From Nitrincola lacisaponensis (GTDB taxonomy: Bacteria > Pseudomonadota > Gammaproteobacteria > Pseudomonadales > Balneatricaceae), in assembly GCF_000691225.1 (NCBI RefSeq), contig NZ_JMSZ01000016.1, positions 186,001 to 250,000 on the forward strand: DNA of 64,000 bases, given 5' to 3'. The notes below the pieces were generated by a model. The model saw only the letters and a program-made list of their open reading frames with translations. It did no database searches and was not told the DNA's origin. Made by a program: the position numbers and the translations under genes. Below are positions 45,923 to 54,977 of the stretch, piece by piece; the stretch's first letter is position 1; each line of letters begins with the position of its first letter.

Positions 45923-46847
45923 GGCCGCTGAGACGCGGTGCATCTGCACGAAAAAAGTGCATACCCTGACGCAGGTGGGCGACACAGGCCTTGGCAGAAA
46001 GGGTCAGCTCATGACCGGCCAGGCTGACAATCTGGGCACGGGCACCGTTGAGAATACTGTGCGCCATTGGCAGCGCATGGATTTCACCGCGCTGCAGTTC
46101 AGCGGCTACAGTGAGTTCCGGCATAAAGGTCACGCCAATACCGGAACGGACAAAGTTTTTCAGCACTGTGACTGAATTGGTATGCAAGCGGGCATGCAGG
46201 TGTACGCGTTCCTGTTGTGCCACCATATTGACCATCTGGCGCATGCCAAAGGGGTTATCCATCAGCCCCAGGGGCAGACCTTGCAGCTCACTGAGGTGAA
46301 TCGGACGATTCAGTGCCAACAGCGGATGTTCCGGTGGCACTATCAGATCAAGTGGCTGACAGGTTTCCACGTGACAGGTCAGCATCGGGTCAACGGGTGG
46401 GGCATAGAGCAGGGCAATATTGACCTCCATCTCCTTGACCAGTGCAATGGCTTCATTCACTCCCGCCATACGCACTTCGATTTCGATTCCATCAAAAGCC
46501 GACATGAAGGACTGTAGCGGTGCTGCAATCAGGTCGCTGAGGAAACCTTCTCCAACAGCGATCCTGACTTCACCGCGAGCCAGTCCCTGAATCGCCATAA
46601 TCTGTGACAACACCACTTCTTCTGCACTGCGCTGGGTGTGGTAGTGGCGAACCAGCAAGCGTCCGGCTTCGGTAGGGCGCATCCCATTACCCTGGCGCTC
46701 ACACAGGGCTACACCCAATGTTTCTTCCAGGCTTTTAATGTGGCGGCTGAGCGCAGAAGCATCGATATGCAGATGGGCAGCGGCCCGACGAATCGAGCCC
46801 CGCTTGACCACTTCATTCAGACACGCCAGCGCACGCTGATTGAGCAT
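45906..46847 (-). CDS. LysR-family regulator upstream of the TRAP-dipeptidase operon
   Basis: 313 residues with an N-terminal HTH (RGSIRRAAAHLHIDASALSR) and a type-2 effector domain. The start at 46847 has GGAG nine bases upstream. Unusually for the family, it faces the same way as its presumed targets and lies upstream of them rather than divergent; the gap to the binding-protein gene is 97 bases and includes a large palindrome. It follows pyrC by 24 bases and may be read from that promoter too. Confidence 0.9.
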   Translation of the reverse strand: MLNQRALACLNEVVKRGSIRRAAAHLHIDASALSRHIKSLEETLGVALCERQGNGMRPTEAGRLLVRHYHTQRSAEEVVLSQIMAIQGLARGEVRIAVGEGFLSDLIAAPLQSFMSAFDGIEIEVRMAGVNEAIALVKEMEVNIALLYAPPVDPMLTCHVETCQPLDLIVPPEHPLLALNRPIHLSELQGLPLGLMDNPFGMRQMVNMVAQQERVHLHARLHTNSVTVLKNFVRSGIGVTFMPELTVAAELQRGEIHALPMAHSILNGARAQIVSLAGHELTLSAKACVAHLRQGMHFFRADAPRLSGQKVLL

Positions 46848-46871
46848 AAGCCTTACTCCAGCAGGCGTCGA

Positions 46872-47909
46872 TCAGACAGCCAGTTTCCAGCGCAGGGTTT
46901 CACCCGCACGTAATGGCACGATCACATCCTGCCCGAAGGGCATTTCGAGAGGCGCTTGCCAATCCTGCCGGACCAGGGTGATCTGCTCGGTGTTACGTGG
47001 CAGGCCATAGAAATCAGCACCGTTAAAGCTGGCAAAGGCTTCCAGTTTATCCAGTACCCCAAGATCTTCAAAAATCTCGGCATACAGCTCGATAGCGGCA
47101 TAAGCACTGTAACAACCGGCACAGCCACAGGCATTTTCCTTGGCGCCTTTGGCATGCGGAGCGGAGTCTGTGCCCAGGAAGAACTTATGACTGCCACTGA
47201 CGACAGCATCCTGAAGAGCTTGCTGGTGGGTGTTACGCTTGAGAATCGGTAAGCAGAACAGGTGTGGCCGGATACCTCCTACCAGCATATGGTTACGATT
47301 GTACGCCAGGTGCTGAGGTGTAATGGTTGCACCGACCTTATCACCATGTGCCAGCACAAACTCGGCGGCATCACGGGTAGTGATATGCTCGACCACCAGC
47401 TTCATGTGAGGATGGCGAGCTGCCAGCGGGGTCAGGATCTCATCCAGAAACTGCTTTTCACGATCAAAAATATCGACATGCTGATCAGTGACTTCGCCAT
47501 GGACCAGCAAAGGCATGTCTGCCTCGGTCAGCGCCGCACAGATATCATCCAGCCTGCCCAGATCCGTCAGACCCGAGTCCGAATTGGTGGTGGCTCCGGC
47601 AGGATACAGCTTCACTGCCTTGACGTGCGGGCTGGCACCGGCCGCTGCGATCATGTCGGCAGTGGTGTTATCCGTCAGATAGAGGGTCATCAAGGGATCA
47701 AAACTGATCCCCTGCGGAACGGCGGCCAGAATACGTTCACGATACGCCAGTGCCTGTTCCAGATGTGTAACAGGTGGCTTCAGGTTCGGCATCACAATGG
47801 CGCGGCCCATCTGGCGGGCGGTTGCCGGAACAACATGTTCCAGCACCTCACCATCACGTAAATGCAGGTGCCAGTCATCGGGGCGGATCAGCGTCAAACG
47901 GTCAGTCAT
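46872..47909 (-). CDS. pyrC: Dihydroorotase
   Basis: 345 residues from the ATG at 47909 ([13 protein letters not shown]); an in-frame start eight codons upstream is not conserved. The zinc ligands are in [10 protein letters not shown], the carboxylated lysine in [16 protein letters not shown], then [20 protein letters not shown] and [15 protein letters not shown]. It is the class II (PyrC) enzyme, which closes carbamoyl aspartate to dihydroorotate in pyrimidine synthesis. Confidence 0.97.
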   Translation of the reverse strand: MTDRLTLIRPDDWHLHLRDGEVLEHVVPATARQMGRAIVMPNLKPPVTHLEQALAYRERILAAVPQGISFDPLMTLYLTDNTTADMIAAAGASPHVKAVKLYPAGATTNSDSGLTDLGRLDDICAALTEADMPLLVHGEVTDQHVDIFDREKQFLDEILTPLAARHPHMKLVVEHITTRDAAEFVLAHGDKVGATITPQHLAYNRNHMLVGGIRPHLFCLPILKRNTHQQALQDAVVSGSHKFFLGTDSAPHAKGAKENACGCAGCYSAYAAIELYAEIFEDLGVLDKLEAFASFNGADFYGLPRNTEQITLVRQDWQAPLEMPFGQDVIVPLRAGETLRWKLAV

Positions 47910-47961
47910 GGTGTAGAGTTTTCCAGCAAACAATTAAGTGAGCTCAGTGTATCACACACCC

Positions 47962-49038
47962 TCAGCGACGGTTCAACTGGTCGAACACTCCACCATTACT
48001 GAAGTGTTTTTGATGCACATCCTGCCAGCTGCCAAACAGCTGCTCCAGACGAAAGAGCGTGACGGGCTGAAACAGGCTCAGTACTTCAGCGTCAAGGTGT
48101 TCCGGGTGCTGTGGCCGGAAAAAATGCTGCGCCGCCAGCGCCTGTCCCGCTTCAGAATAGAGATAATTGACATAGGCATTGGCCACTTCGGTGGTTTGAC
48201 GACGCTCGGTATTCTGAGTCATCACCGCAACCGGCGGCTCTGCCAGAATCGACAGGCCGGGAACAACCAGCTCCAGACCGTTGTGCTCCAGATGCTGCAG
48301 ACTCAACAGCGCTTCGTTTTCCCAGGCGATCAACACGTCACCCATGCCGCGCTCGACAAAAGTGTTACTGGCACCTCGCGCCCCGGTATCCATCAGCAGC
48401 ACCCGGCTGAACAGCTGTCGTACAAAATCACGCGCCGCTGCTTCCGCCTGCTCATGCTGAGCTGCTTCGGCAGTCTCCAGTGCGCTCAGGCCGCCCAGTG
48501 CCTGGATATAGGCATGTCCCCAGGCCGCCAGATAGTTCCAGCGAGCACCACCCGAGGTTTTCGGGTTGGGGGTAATAATGCTGACATCGTCACGAATCAG
48601 GTCATCCCAGTCCTGAATGCCTTTCGGATTACCTTCTCGGACCAGAAAGACAATGGTAGAGGTGTAGGGGGAGGATGCATGAGGTAACTGTGCTTGCCAG
48701 TCAGCGGGCAAACGTCCCGTACGTTCGACAACCATGTCGATATCATAGGCCAGCGCCAGTGACAGAATATCTGCGTTGAGGCCCTGCATGACGGATAGCG
48801 CCTGGCGGCCAGAACCCCCATGCGACATGCGTACACGTAGGGTATCGCCGGATTCGGCTAACCAGTGTTCGGCAAAGAGCGCGTTGTATGCCTGGTAGAA
48901 CTCACGGGTCGGGTCGTAGGATACATTTAACAGATCAATATCAGCCGCCTGAGCGTTGCTGGACACACTCACAAGTCCCCCAAGAAACACTCCCAGACCT
49001 AATTGGCGAACGTTTTTTAACCAGGCGATACCCTTCAT
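47962..49038 (-). CDS. Sulfate/thiosulfate-binding protein, orphan
   Basis: 358 residues: a signal peptide ending AQAA (about 1-32), then the sulfate-binding fold with LLNVSYDPTREFYQAYN, the anion loop SHGGSGRQA, and TPNPKTSGGARWNYLAAWG. This is the Sbp/CysP family. No cysTWA permease or ATPase genes are nearby, so it must serve a transporter encoded elsewhere. Several bases around the start are AT-rich and could hold the promoter. Confidence 0.9.
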   Translation of the reverse strand: MKGIAWLKNVRQLGLGVFLGGLVSVSSNAQAADIDLLNVSYDPTREFYQAYNALFAEHWLAESGDTLRVRMSHGGSGRQALSVMQGLNADILSLALAYDIDMVVERTGRLPADWQAQLPHASSPYTSTIVFLVREGNPKGIQDWDDLIRDDVSIITPNPKTSGGARWNYLAAWGHAYIQALGGLSALETAEAAQHEQAEAAARDFVRQLFSRVLLMDTGARGASNTFVERGMGDVLIAWENEALLSLQHLEHNGLELVVPGLSILAEPPVAVMTQNTERRQTTEVANAYVNYLYSEAGQALAAQHFFRPQHPEHLDAEVLSLFQPVTLFRLEQLFGSWQDVHQKHFSNGGVFDQLNRR

Positions 49039-49118
49039 GACTCAGTGCTCCGTCAGATTCTAGAGCGCTGAGCATAAAGCGTATTTTATAAAACTAAAAA
49101 GAATTAATAATTATTTTT

Positions 49119-49517
49119 TTATAACTGGAATCTGGTTGCCCATGAAAGTGGGTGATGCTGATGTGCAGCACCCAGCATATAGATAAACACCAGAATCGCT
49201 AGACAGGCAGCTATTGCCCGAATGCGGGGTGTAGGCCCACGCTTGATTGCCAGCGTTCCCAGAAAAATGTACAGCAACAACGCAACCAGTTTGGCGCTGA
49301 GCCAGTCAGGGAGCGGCCAGAGCTGCAGGAATACTGCCATCGATACGCCCAGCAATAACAGCAGGGTATCCAGTAGATGCGGTGTCACCCGAACCCAGGT
49401 GGACTTTAGGCGGTGGTCTTCGGCAACCGACCAGACTGCTCGCAGGATAAAGAACGCAAGGCTGCAATAGGCTGCGGTGATGTGTAGATGTTTGATCAGC
49501 AGGTAGTGTTCTGACAT
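49119..49517 (-). CDS. SirB-family membrane protein (copy 2)
   Basis: 132 residues, four helices. LLIKHLHITAAYCSLAFFILRA and LLDTLLLLLGVSMAVFLQLWP align with the protein at 37567-37947 and with the SirB2 family. Neither copy is near the ychA/sirB1 genes that often accompany sirB2. Function unknown. Confidence 0.82.
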   Translation of the reverse strand: MSEHYLLIKHLHITAAYCSLAFFILRAVWSVAEDHRLKSTWVRVTPHLLDTLLLLLGVSMAVFLQLWPLPDWLSAKLVALLLYIFLGTLAIKRGPTPRIRAIAACLAILVFIYMLGAAHQHHPLSWATRFQL

Positions 49518-49548
49518 AGTGGTTTAGGCTGGTGCGAAGTGCTCCGGG

Positions 49549-49890
49549 TTAAGCGCCTAACAGGCGACGGGCGAGTACGGCTTGCATGTCACGGCGTCCG
49601 TCAGCAATCAGGTAAATAATGACTTGGTTGCCGGTGGTGCGGTAAATCACGCGGTAGGGTTTGAAGAAAGTCTGACGGTATTCTTTGATCCCAAGACCTA
49701 CCAGCTCCTTCGGATAGCGGCCAGGTTCTGGGAATTTCGACAGACTCTCCACAACCGCCATCAACTCATCCAAAACAGAGTTGGCGTTGGTCACACAGTC
49801 GAACTCGGAGATGTAGTCGTGGATGGCCTCCAAGTCTTGCTCCGCGCCTTCGGTAAGCAGGACCTCAAACTTGGCAGATCTGCCTGACAT
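49549..49890 (-). CDS. ParE/RelE-superfamily toxin
   Basis: 113 residues. LTEGAEQDLEAIHDYI at the start, KFPEPGRYPKEL in the middle and YRQTFFKPYRVIYRTTGNQVIIYLIADGRRDMQAVLARRLL are ParE-like. It lies directly downstream of the antitoxin, sharing one base (TGATG). ParE toxins attack gyrase and RelE toxins cleave mRNA; the sequence fits the ParE side better. Confidence 0.88.
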   Translation of the reverse strand: MSGRSAKFEVLLTEGAEQDLEAIHDYISEFDCVTNANSVLDELMAVVESLSKFPEPGRYPKELVGLGIKEYRQTFFKPYRVIYRTTGNQVIIYLIADGRRDMQAVLARRLLGA

Positions 49891-50165
49891 CAGGTAGAGG
49901 CTCGCTTGGCGTGGAGGCGGGCAACAACGTCAGCCACAGGCTTGACCTTGCCAGCGATCACATCCTGATTACCCAGCGCAAGGATTTTCAGTAAGGCCAG
50001 TGTTTCTTGCGTCTCTTCGTACGAAGCGACGTCTTGAAGCACAGCCTTCGCTTCACCATTTTGTGTAATAACCATCGGTTCGCGCTGCTCCGCTAGGTTC
50101 GTCAAAACCTCGGCTGCATTGGCCTTGAGATAGCTGATCGGTTTGACTTGTGATGAATAGCGCAT
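49890..50165 (-). CDS. Phd/YefM-type antitoxin
   Basis: 91 residues from the ATG at 50165, chosen because GGAG lies six bases before it and because the Phd/YefM fold begins here: VKPISYLKANAAEVLTNLAE, MVITQNGEAKAVLQDVASYEE. The C-terminal tail (about 60-91) wraps the toxin. The frame stays open 95 codons further upstream, into an integrase remnant, but a likely promoter-operator lies inside that stretch. It pairs with the ParE-type toxin. Confidence 0.88.
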   Translation of the reverse strand: MRYSSQVKPISYLKANAAEVLTNLAEQREPMVITQNGEAKAVLQDVASYEETQETLALLKILALGNQDVIAGKVKPVADVVARLHAKRAST

Positions 50166-50369
50166 GGCGGGCTCCAGATCTAAATAGGACTTAATATAGT
50201 CTTTATATGGTTCTGTGGCAAATCGCCTGAACTTGTCTTTGGTTTGAAGAGAGAAGCGAATTTCGCGTTCAGGGATGTTTAGAGACTGGCGAAGGTCTTT
50301 GGGCGCGACAAAACGGGCAAAGAAATAGCCTGTCGAAGATCGGTATGTGTAGGGTGGGGACGAAGTCAT
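50166..50369 (-). pseudogene. Integrase N-terminal remnant fused in frame to the antitoxin
   Basis: 68 codons from an ATG at 50369. YRSSTGYFFARFVAPKDLRQ and EIRFSLQTKDKFRRFA match the N-terminal arm domain of tyrosine recombinases (DUF6538-like: aromatic-rich start, basic PKDLR, then SLxTKDxxxA). The core-binding and catalytic domains are missing, and the frame runs straight into the antitoxin. It starts 97 bases from the 3' end of ssrA, a preferred integration site. It is best read as the left-over start of the integrase that brought this piece in. Confidence 0.7.
50188..50201 (-). promoter_or_regulatory. Candidate operator of the toxin-antitoxin operon
   Basis: GACTATATTAAGTC (minus strand), arms GACT/AGTC around an AT-rich core that also resembles a -10 box. 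It lies 22 bases upstream of the antitoxin start, the usual place for Phd-type autoregulation, although it is inside the integrase remnant frame. Confidence 0.45.
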
Positions 50370-50381
50370 TGAGACCCCCCC

Positions 50382-50403
50382 AGTGTCACCTGTGAGTGTC
50401 ACC
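50382..50403. repeat. Two direct copies of AGTGTCACC
   Basis: Nine-base direct repeats at 50382-50390 and 50395-50403, between the integrase remnant and the ssrA terminator. They could be recombinase arm-type sites. Two copies only. Confidence 0.4.
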
Positions 50404-50433
50404 AATCGGGTTGGGAAAGTTCTCTTGATAAGA

Positions 50434-50456
50434 AAATGATTGTGAATCAATCATTT
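50434..50456 (-). terminator. Terminator of ssrA
   Basis: AAATGATTG / CAATCATTT with a five-base loop, followed on the minus strand by TCTTATC. It lies ten bases after the tmRNA 3' end. Confidence 0.75.
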
Positions 50457-50465
50457 ATGGCAATT

Positions 50466-50823
50466 TGGTGGAGGTGGCGGGTTTCGAACCCGCGTCCGCC
50501 AATCCTCTGCCTTAGGACCTACATGCTTAGGCATCTCTATTTAGTTAACCCATCACGACCCGAGAGCCAGGGTGTTTAGGGCGAGCTCTTTTAGTTTTAA
50601 CCCTTCAGCTTAGAGCAAAGCATCCAGGCGATTCTGTCTCGTATGACACCGCGAACCTCTGAGTTACAGACACCTTAGAGTGCGGCGCTAGCTGACTTAT
50701 GCAGCTAGAGCGTAGTTATCGTCGTTTGCAACTATAACTGTGTGATGAGGGATTTACGAGAATCATCACGTTCTCGGCATGCACCCAAGGGTTCGTAATC
50801 GGCGTCGAAGCCATGTCACCCCC
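50466..50823 (-). ncRNA. ssrA: Transfer-messenger RNA
   Basis: 358 bases. The 5' end GGGGGTG pairs with CACCTCC before the encoded CCA. The 3' part holds the T-arm GCGGGTTCGAAACCCGC and the final ACCTCCACCA. The tag frame at 50729-50697 reads ANDDNYALAA and then TAA; the resume codon is GCA. tmRNA frees stalled ribosomes together with SmpB, whose gene lies at 52586-53068. Its 3' end is a common integration site, and a remnant integrase lies next to it. Confidence 0.97.
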
Positions 50824-50868
50824 AGATATCAGCGCCAGTATAGCGGATACTGGCGCAAAGCAGAAGTA

Positions 50869-52482
50869 TTAAACTTTGAACTGTTCCACTTCGGCTTTCA
50901 GGCGCTGGGCCAGTTCGGTCAGTTGCTGGCTGGCCTCTGCTGTCTGATCTGCGCCACTCACGACTTCGCTGACGATGCGGGCAACGGTATGTACATTCTC
51001 GTTGATGTCATTGGCAACTGCGGTTTGCTCTTCGGTTGCGGAAGAGATCTGCACGTTCATGTCCATGATGCGATTCACTGCTGTGCTCATGGCTTCGAAG
51101 GTGCTGCCGTTTTCACGCGCATTGTCGACTCCGGCGCGTGCGGCCTGAGTGGATTTCTGCATTTCGCGGACAGACTCTTTGGCAACTCGTTGCAGGTCGC
51201 TGATGCTTTGTTGTATGCGTTCAGTGGACTGCTGGGTGTTGCCTGCCAGATTGCGGACTTCATCGGCGACAACAGCAAAGCCGCGTCCGGCATCACCGGC
51301 ACGTGCCGCTTCGATGGCCGCATTCAGAGCCAGCAGGTTGGTTTGTTCGGCAATGGCCTCTATGACATCCAGTACTTCGGTGATGCGCTCTGCCTGGGCA
51401 TCCAGGTTGCTGATGCGCTCTGCCGATGAATCGATGCTTTCAGCCAGAGATTCGATGGCACGAATGGTGTCATGGGTGCGGTTTAGGCCAATGCCGGCTT
51501 GCTCATTAGCCTGCTCAGCTGATGTCGATGCACTCTGTGCATTGCTGGCTACTTCGCTGATTGCAGCGGTCATCTGGTTGATGGCTGTGGCGATCATGGT
51601 GGTTTGTTGTTCCTGATCGCGCGCACCGCCACTGACCTGTGAACTGATGGCGCTCATCTCTTCTGCTGCTGCAGCCAGCTGGTCTGTGGCATTGCCAAGG
51701 CTTTTGATCAGTTGCTGGAAATGGTCCATCATGCTGTTGAAGTAGCGGCTGAGTTCGGCGATTTCATCCTTGCCCTGAATGTCGGCGCGCAGTGTCAGGT
51801 TGGAGTCTCGGCTGATGTGTTGCACTGTCTCTGACAGGCGTTTCACCGGGGTCTGGATGGAGACGGAGATGCGCCAGGCCAGCAGTCCGCTGATCAGTAC
51901 CACCAGGGTGCCTACGATGATAAACATGTTGCGGTCACGCTGGTACTGGGCATCTGCACGGTCACGTAAGGCTGCGGCGGCCTCAAGTTCCATATCGATC
52001 AGTCGGTTGAGGCTTGCTGTCAGCGGGTCATAGGCTGCCGCCAGGTTGTCGTTGAAAATAGGTAGTGGGGTCAGGCGCAGTCGCCCAGATGCTGCTTCTT
52101 CCAGCATTTTTTTCTGCAAGTCGAGTACCGCTTTGATATGGGTATCTGCTTGCTGAAAAGCGGCGTTGGTATTGGCTTGTAGCAGTCGTTCCCAGGCTGC
52201 GTTGCCTTCGCTTTCTGCGCGAGCCAGGCGTTCCTGAAGATCAGGCTCCAGAATCTGCCCGGAGCGGAATTGTCTCAGGGCGTTGGCGCTGTCAGCGGTA
52301 AATGCGTCAGATACGGTTTTCAGCTCTCGAATAGGCAGGATGCTGTCGTTGAACATGGTGTCGGTGTTCTGGTTCAGTAACCGCATATCATTCAGTGCGA
52401 CGCTGAAGCTGATGATCAGTGCCAGAATAGGAAATACGCTGAGTATGATCAGGCGTGTGGCGACTTTGAGTTGCGTGAGCAT
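50869..52482 (-). CDS. Methyl-accepting chemotaxis protein
   Basis: 537 residues: first helix (about 10-32), a periplasmic four-helix-bundle domain (about 33-185), second helix (about 188-210), HAMP (about 211-265) and a full signalling hairpin with the tip [20 protein letters not shown]. It should be a membrane receptor controlling CheA. It lacks a CheR-binding pentapeptide. The ligand is unknown. Confidence 0.93.
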   Translation of the reverse strand: MLTQLKVATRLIILSVFPILALIISFSVALNDMRLLNQNTDTMFNDSILPIRELKTVSDAFTADSANALRQFRSGQILEPDLQERLARAESEGNAAWERLLQANTNAAFQQADTHIKAVLDLQKKMLEEAASGRLRLTPLPIFNDNLAAAYDPLTASLNRLIDMELEAAAALRDRADAQYQRDRNMFIIVGTLVVLISGLLAWRISVSIQTPVKRLSETVQHISRDSNLTLRADIQGKDEIAELSRYFNSMMDHFQQLIKSLGNATDQLAAAAEEMSAISSQVSGGARDQEQQTTMIATAINQMTAAISEVASNAQSASTSAEQANEQAGIGLNRTHDTIRAIESLAESIDSSAERISNLDAQAERITEVLDVIEAIAEQTNLLALNAAIEAARAGDAGRGFAVVADEVRNLAGNTQQSTERIQQSISDLQRVAKESVREMQKSTQAARAGVDNARENGSTFEAMSTAVNRIMDMNVQISSATEEQTAVANDINENVHTVARIVSEVVSGADQTAEASQQLTELAQRLKAEVEQFKV

Positions 52483-52585
52483 AACAGTACCTCGACAGCT
52501 TGTGTTTCAGCACATTATGCCGATATCACCGAGGTGTGCAAATTTATGCAACTTTAGTCTAATTTTTGATCAGGGATATCCAGTA

Positions 52586-53068
52586 TTAGCCGTTGGCAGC
52601 TGTTGCCATTACGCGCTGCTTCTGGCGTTCCCAGTCTTTGTCTTTTTCAGCGGCGCGCTTGTCATGCAGCTTCTTGCCTTTGACCAACGCAATTTCGCAT
52701 TTTACGCGGCTCTGTTTCCAGTAGAGAGCCAGGGCTACACAGGTATAGCCTTTGGCCTGAGTTGCGCCGATCAGACGGTCGATCTCTCGCTTGTGCAGGA
52801 GTAACTTGCGGTCACGTCTGGGGTCTGCCAGGGTGTGCGTGCAGGTTGAGATGATCGGTGTGAAGTGTGCACCGACCAGCCAGGCTTCGCCGTCTTTCAG
52901 TACAACATAGGAATCGACCAGCTGTGCGCGGCCAGCCCGCAGGCTTTTGACTTCCCATCCGGACAGGGCTAATCCTGCTTCGAACTTTTGTTCAATGCTG
53001 TAATCGTGACGTGCCTTTTTGTTCTGGCAGATAGTGGCGCTGGTAGGTTTTACTTTCTTTTTTGACAT
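52586..53068 (-). CDS. smpB: SsrA-binding protein SmpB
   Basis: 160 residues from the ATG at 53068 (MSKKKVK); an upstream in-frame extension of 19 codons would cross a perfect -10 box. It has the OB-fold core ([35 protein letters not shown]) and the C-terminal basic tail ([13 protein letters not shown]) that enters the mRNA channel. It works with the tmRNA encoded 1.8 kb away. It is transcribed away from the NSS transporter. Confidence 0.96.
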   Translation of the reverse strand: MSKKKVKPTSATICQNKKARHDYSIEQKFEAGLALSGWEVKSLRAGRAQLVDSYVVLKDGEAWLVGAHFTPIISTCTHTLADPRRDRKLLLHKREIDRLIGATQAKGYTCVALALYWKQSRVKCEIALVKGKKLHDKRAAEKDKDWERQKQRVMATAANG

Positions 53069-53074
53069 GCGCGA

Positions 53075-53080
53075 ATTATA
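53075..53080 (-). promoter_or_regulatory. -10 box six bases before smpB
   Basis: A perfect TATAAT on the minus strand, ending six bases before the ATG. Transcription would start at or next to the A of the start codon, giving a leaderless message. The -35 is poor (TTTCAA at 17 bases), and no Shine-Dalgarno precedes the ATG. Confidence 0.5.
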
Positions 53081-53153
53081 TAGACGAGACAGGGGCTTTG
53101 AAAGCTGTTTTACTTGAAGTCTCAAAGAGGTACTTCATTCACGAAGAGAGTCT

Positions 53154-54515
53154 ATGCAAACGGATCGTAAAGCGCAGGAGCTATGGTCGCATCGCAGTGT
53201 GTTCATTCTGGCACTGATGGGTTCATCGGTCGGCCTGGGCAATATCTGGAAATTTCCGTATCTGACCAGTGAGCAGGGTGGTGGCACCTTTGTATTGCTG
53301 TACCTGGCCTGTGTGTTGCTGGTGGGTGTGCCGATGATGAAAGCTGAAGTGCTGCTGGGACGGCATACACGTAGTAATCCGGTGCAGGCAATGCGCTTGC
53401 TGAGTCGGGAGGCCGGTGTATCGGAGCGTTGGCGAATCCTTGGCTGGTTGGCGGTGCTGACGGGGGTGCTGATTTTCTCGTTTTATGCAGTAGTTGCTGC
53501 GTGGATTTTCTATTACGTATTTTCCTTATCTGCAGGTTTGCTGGCGGATGCGGGCTGGGAGCAGTCGAACAATTTCTTTTCACGAATGCTGGCGGACCCG
53601 GATACGCTGTTGACCAGTCATACCTTGTTCATGCTGGTGGTGCTGTTGATTTTAGGCGCGGGTGTACGGCGCGGACTTGACCGTGCCATCCGTTATCTTA
53701 TGCCTCTCATGTTGTTGCTGGTGTTGATTCTGCTGGTTTATGCCTATCAATCCGGTTATTTCTGGCAGGCCTACCAGCAGTTGTTTCAGTTTCGCCCCGA
53801 GCGTATTGATGGCGCGATGGTGTTGGCTGCGTTAGGGCATGCCTTTTTTACGCTGTCGTTAGGTACGGGTGCTGTGATGACCTATGGCGCGTATCTGAGT
53901 CGCAAGGAGTCTATAGGACAGGCCGTTGCCTGTGTGGGGGTGTTGGACACGCTGTTGGCTCTTTTGATCGGTATGGTTATTTTCCCGGTGTTGCTGGCGG
54001 CCCAGATGCCTTCGACCTCTGGACCTGAATTGCTGTTTATCAGCTTGCCGGTGGCGTTTGGTCAGTTGCATGCCGGGCAGGTGTTATGCGTGATGTTCTT
54101 TTTGCTGGTCGGGGTGGCGGCTGTGACATCCGCTATCTCCTTGATGGAGCCCTTCACAGCGCTACTGGAACAGCAGTGGGGTTTGCGTCGGGTTGTGGCA
54201 GCCGTGATCTCGGTGGCTACGGCCTGGTGCATGAGTCTGGCTGTTTTATTTTCCTTCGGTCATCTGGCCGGTGTGACCTGGTATGGCATGAATCTGTTTG
54301 AACTGCTGAACTTTGTCACGACCTATTTCCTGCTGCCGCTGGTCAGTCTTGCCATCATGGTGTTTACAGGTTGGATTTTGAGTCGGCGGATTACGCAGAG
54401 TGAATTAACCCTGTCGGTTCCCGGCTATTACTTGTGGCGGCTGTGCCTGCGGTATCTGGTACCTTTGGCGATTGGACTCATTTTTTTGACAAATCTGTAT
54501 AATGTCAGCTTTTGA
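53154..54515 (+). CDS. Sodium-dependent amino acid transporter (NSS/SLC6 family)
   Basis: 453 residues and probably 11 helices, the length of MhsT rather than LeuT. The first-helix motif GSSVGLGNIWKFPY (sodium and substrate site) and GGGTFVLLYLACVLLVGVP are diagnostic. It imports an amino acid or similar compound with sodium. The gene stands between smpB and ratA, two genes adjacent in Pseudomonas, so it is an addition to the block. The substrate is not readable. Confidence 0.92.
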   Translation: MQTDRKAQELWSHRSVFILALMGSSVGLGNIWKFPYLTSEQGGGTFVLLYLACVLLVGVPMMKAEVLLGRHTRSNPVQAMRLLSREAGVSERWRILGWLAVLTGVLIFSFYAVVAAWIFYYVFSLSAGLLADAGWEQSNNFFSRMLADPDTLLTSHTLFMLVVLLILGAGVRRGLDRAIRYLMPLMLLLVLILLVYAYQSGYFWQAYQQLFQFRPERIDGAMVLAALGHAFFTLSLGTGAVMTYGAYLSRKESIGQAVACVGVLDTLLALLIGMVIFPVLLAAQMPSTSGPELLFISLPVAFGQLHAGQVLCVMFFLLVGVAAVTSAISLMEPFTALLEQQWGLRRVVAAVISVATAWCMSLAVLFSFGHLAGVTWYGMNLFELLNFVTTYFLLPLVSLAIMVFTGWILSRRITQSELTLSVPGYYLWRLCLRYLVPLAIGLIFLTNLYNVSF

Positions 54516-54535
54516 CCTGAATAGACTGAAACCGC

Positions 54536-54967
54536 ATGACTGAAATTCACAAGAGTGCGTTGGTGTTGCACACGGCTGAGCAGATGTTTGATCTGATCAA
54601 CGATGTGGGTCGCTATCCTGAGTTTGTGCCCTGGTGTGCCAAAACTCAGGTGATTCATGAGTCTGAGGATGAGATTCAAGCGACCTTGCATGTTGCCAAA
54701 GCTGGATTAAGCTATAGTTTTACCACGCGTAATCGCAAGCGTCGTCCCGTATATATGGATATGAATCTGGTAGAAGGGCCGTTTTCAACCTTCAGTGCTG
54801 CCTGGCATATCACGCCTTTGAGTGATGAGGCGTGCAAAGTTGAATTTACCATGAAGTATGATTTTGCTGGAAAACTGGCCAGTCTGGCCATGAATAAGGT
54901 GTTTAGCAGTGTTGCGGCAACCATGGTTGATGTGTTTGTAGAGCGGGCAGATAAACTCTATGGCTGA
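54536..54967 (+). CDS. ratA: RatA, START-like (COQ10) protein
   Basis: 143 residues of one START/COQ10 domain: SALVLHTAEQMFDLINDVGRYPEFVPWC is the signature. In E. coli RatA was described as blocking 70S formation; relatives bind ubiquinone intermediates. It overlaps or closely precedes ratB. Confidence 0.93.
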   Translation: MTEIHKSALVLHTAEQMFDLINDVGRYPEFVPWCAKTQVIHESEDEIQATLHVAKAGLSYSFTTRNRKRRPVYMDMNLVEGPFSTFSAAWHITPLSDEACKVEFTMKYDFAGKLASLAMNKVFSSVAATMVDVFVERADKLYG

Positions 54968-54977
54968 GGTTGAGCAA

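Noticed and set aside
50382-50403. Possible CRISPR-like or satellite repeat
   Set aside because: Only two nine-base copies with a four-base gap; no array and no cas genes.
49119-50466. Complete genomic island
   Set aside because: Only an integrase stump and one toxin-antitoxin pair remain; no second attachment repeat was seen.
50466-50530. tRNA-like end with CCA
   Set aside because: The acceptor and T-arm belong to the tmRNA, shown by the pairing 5' end and the tag frame.
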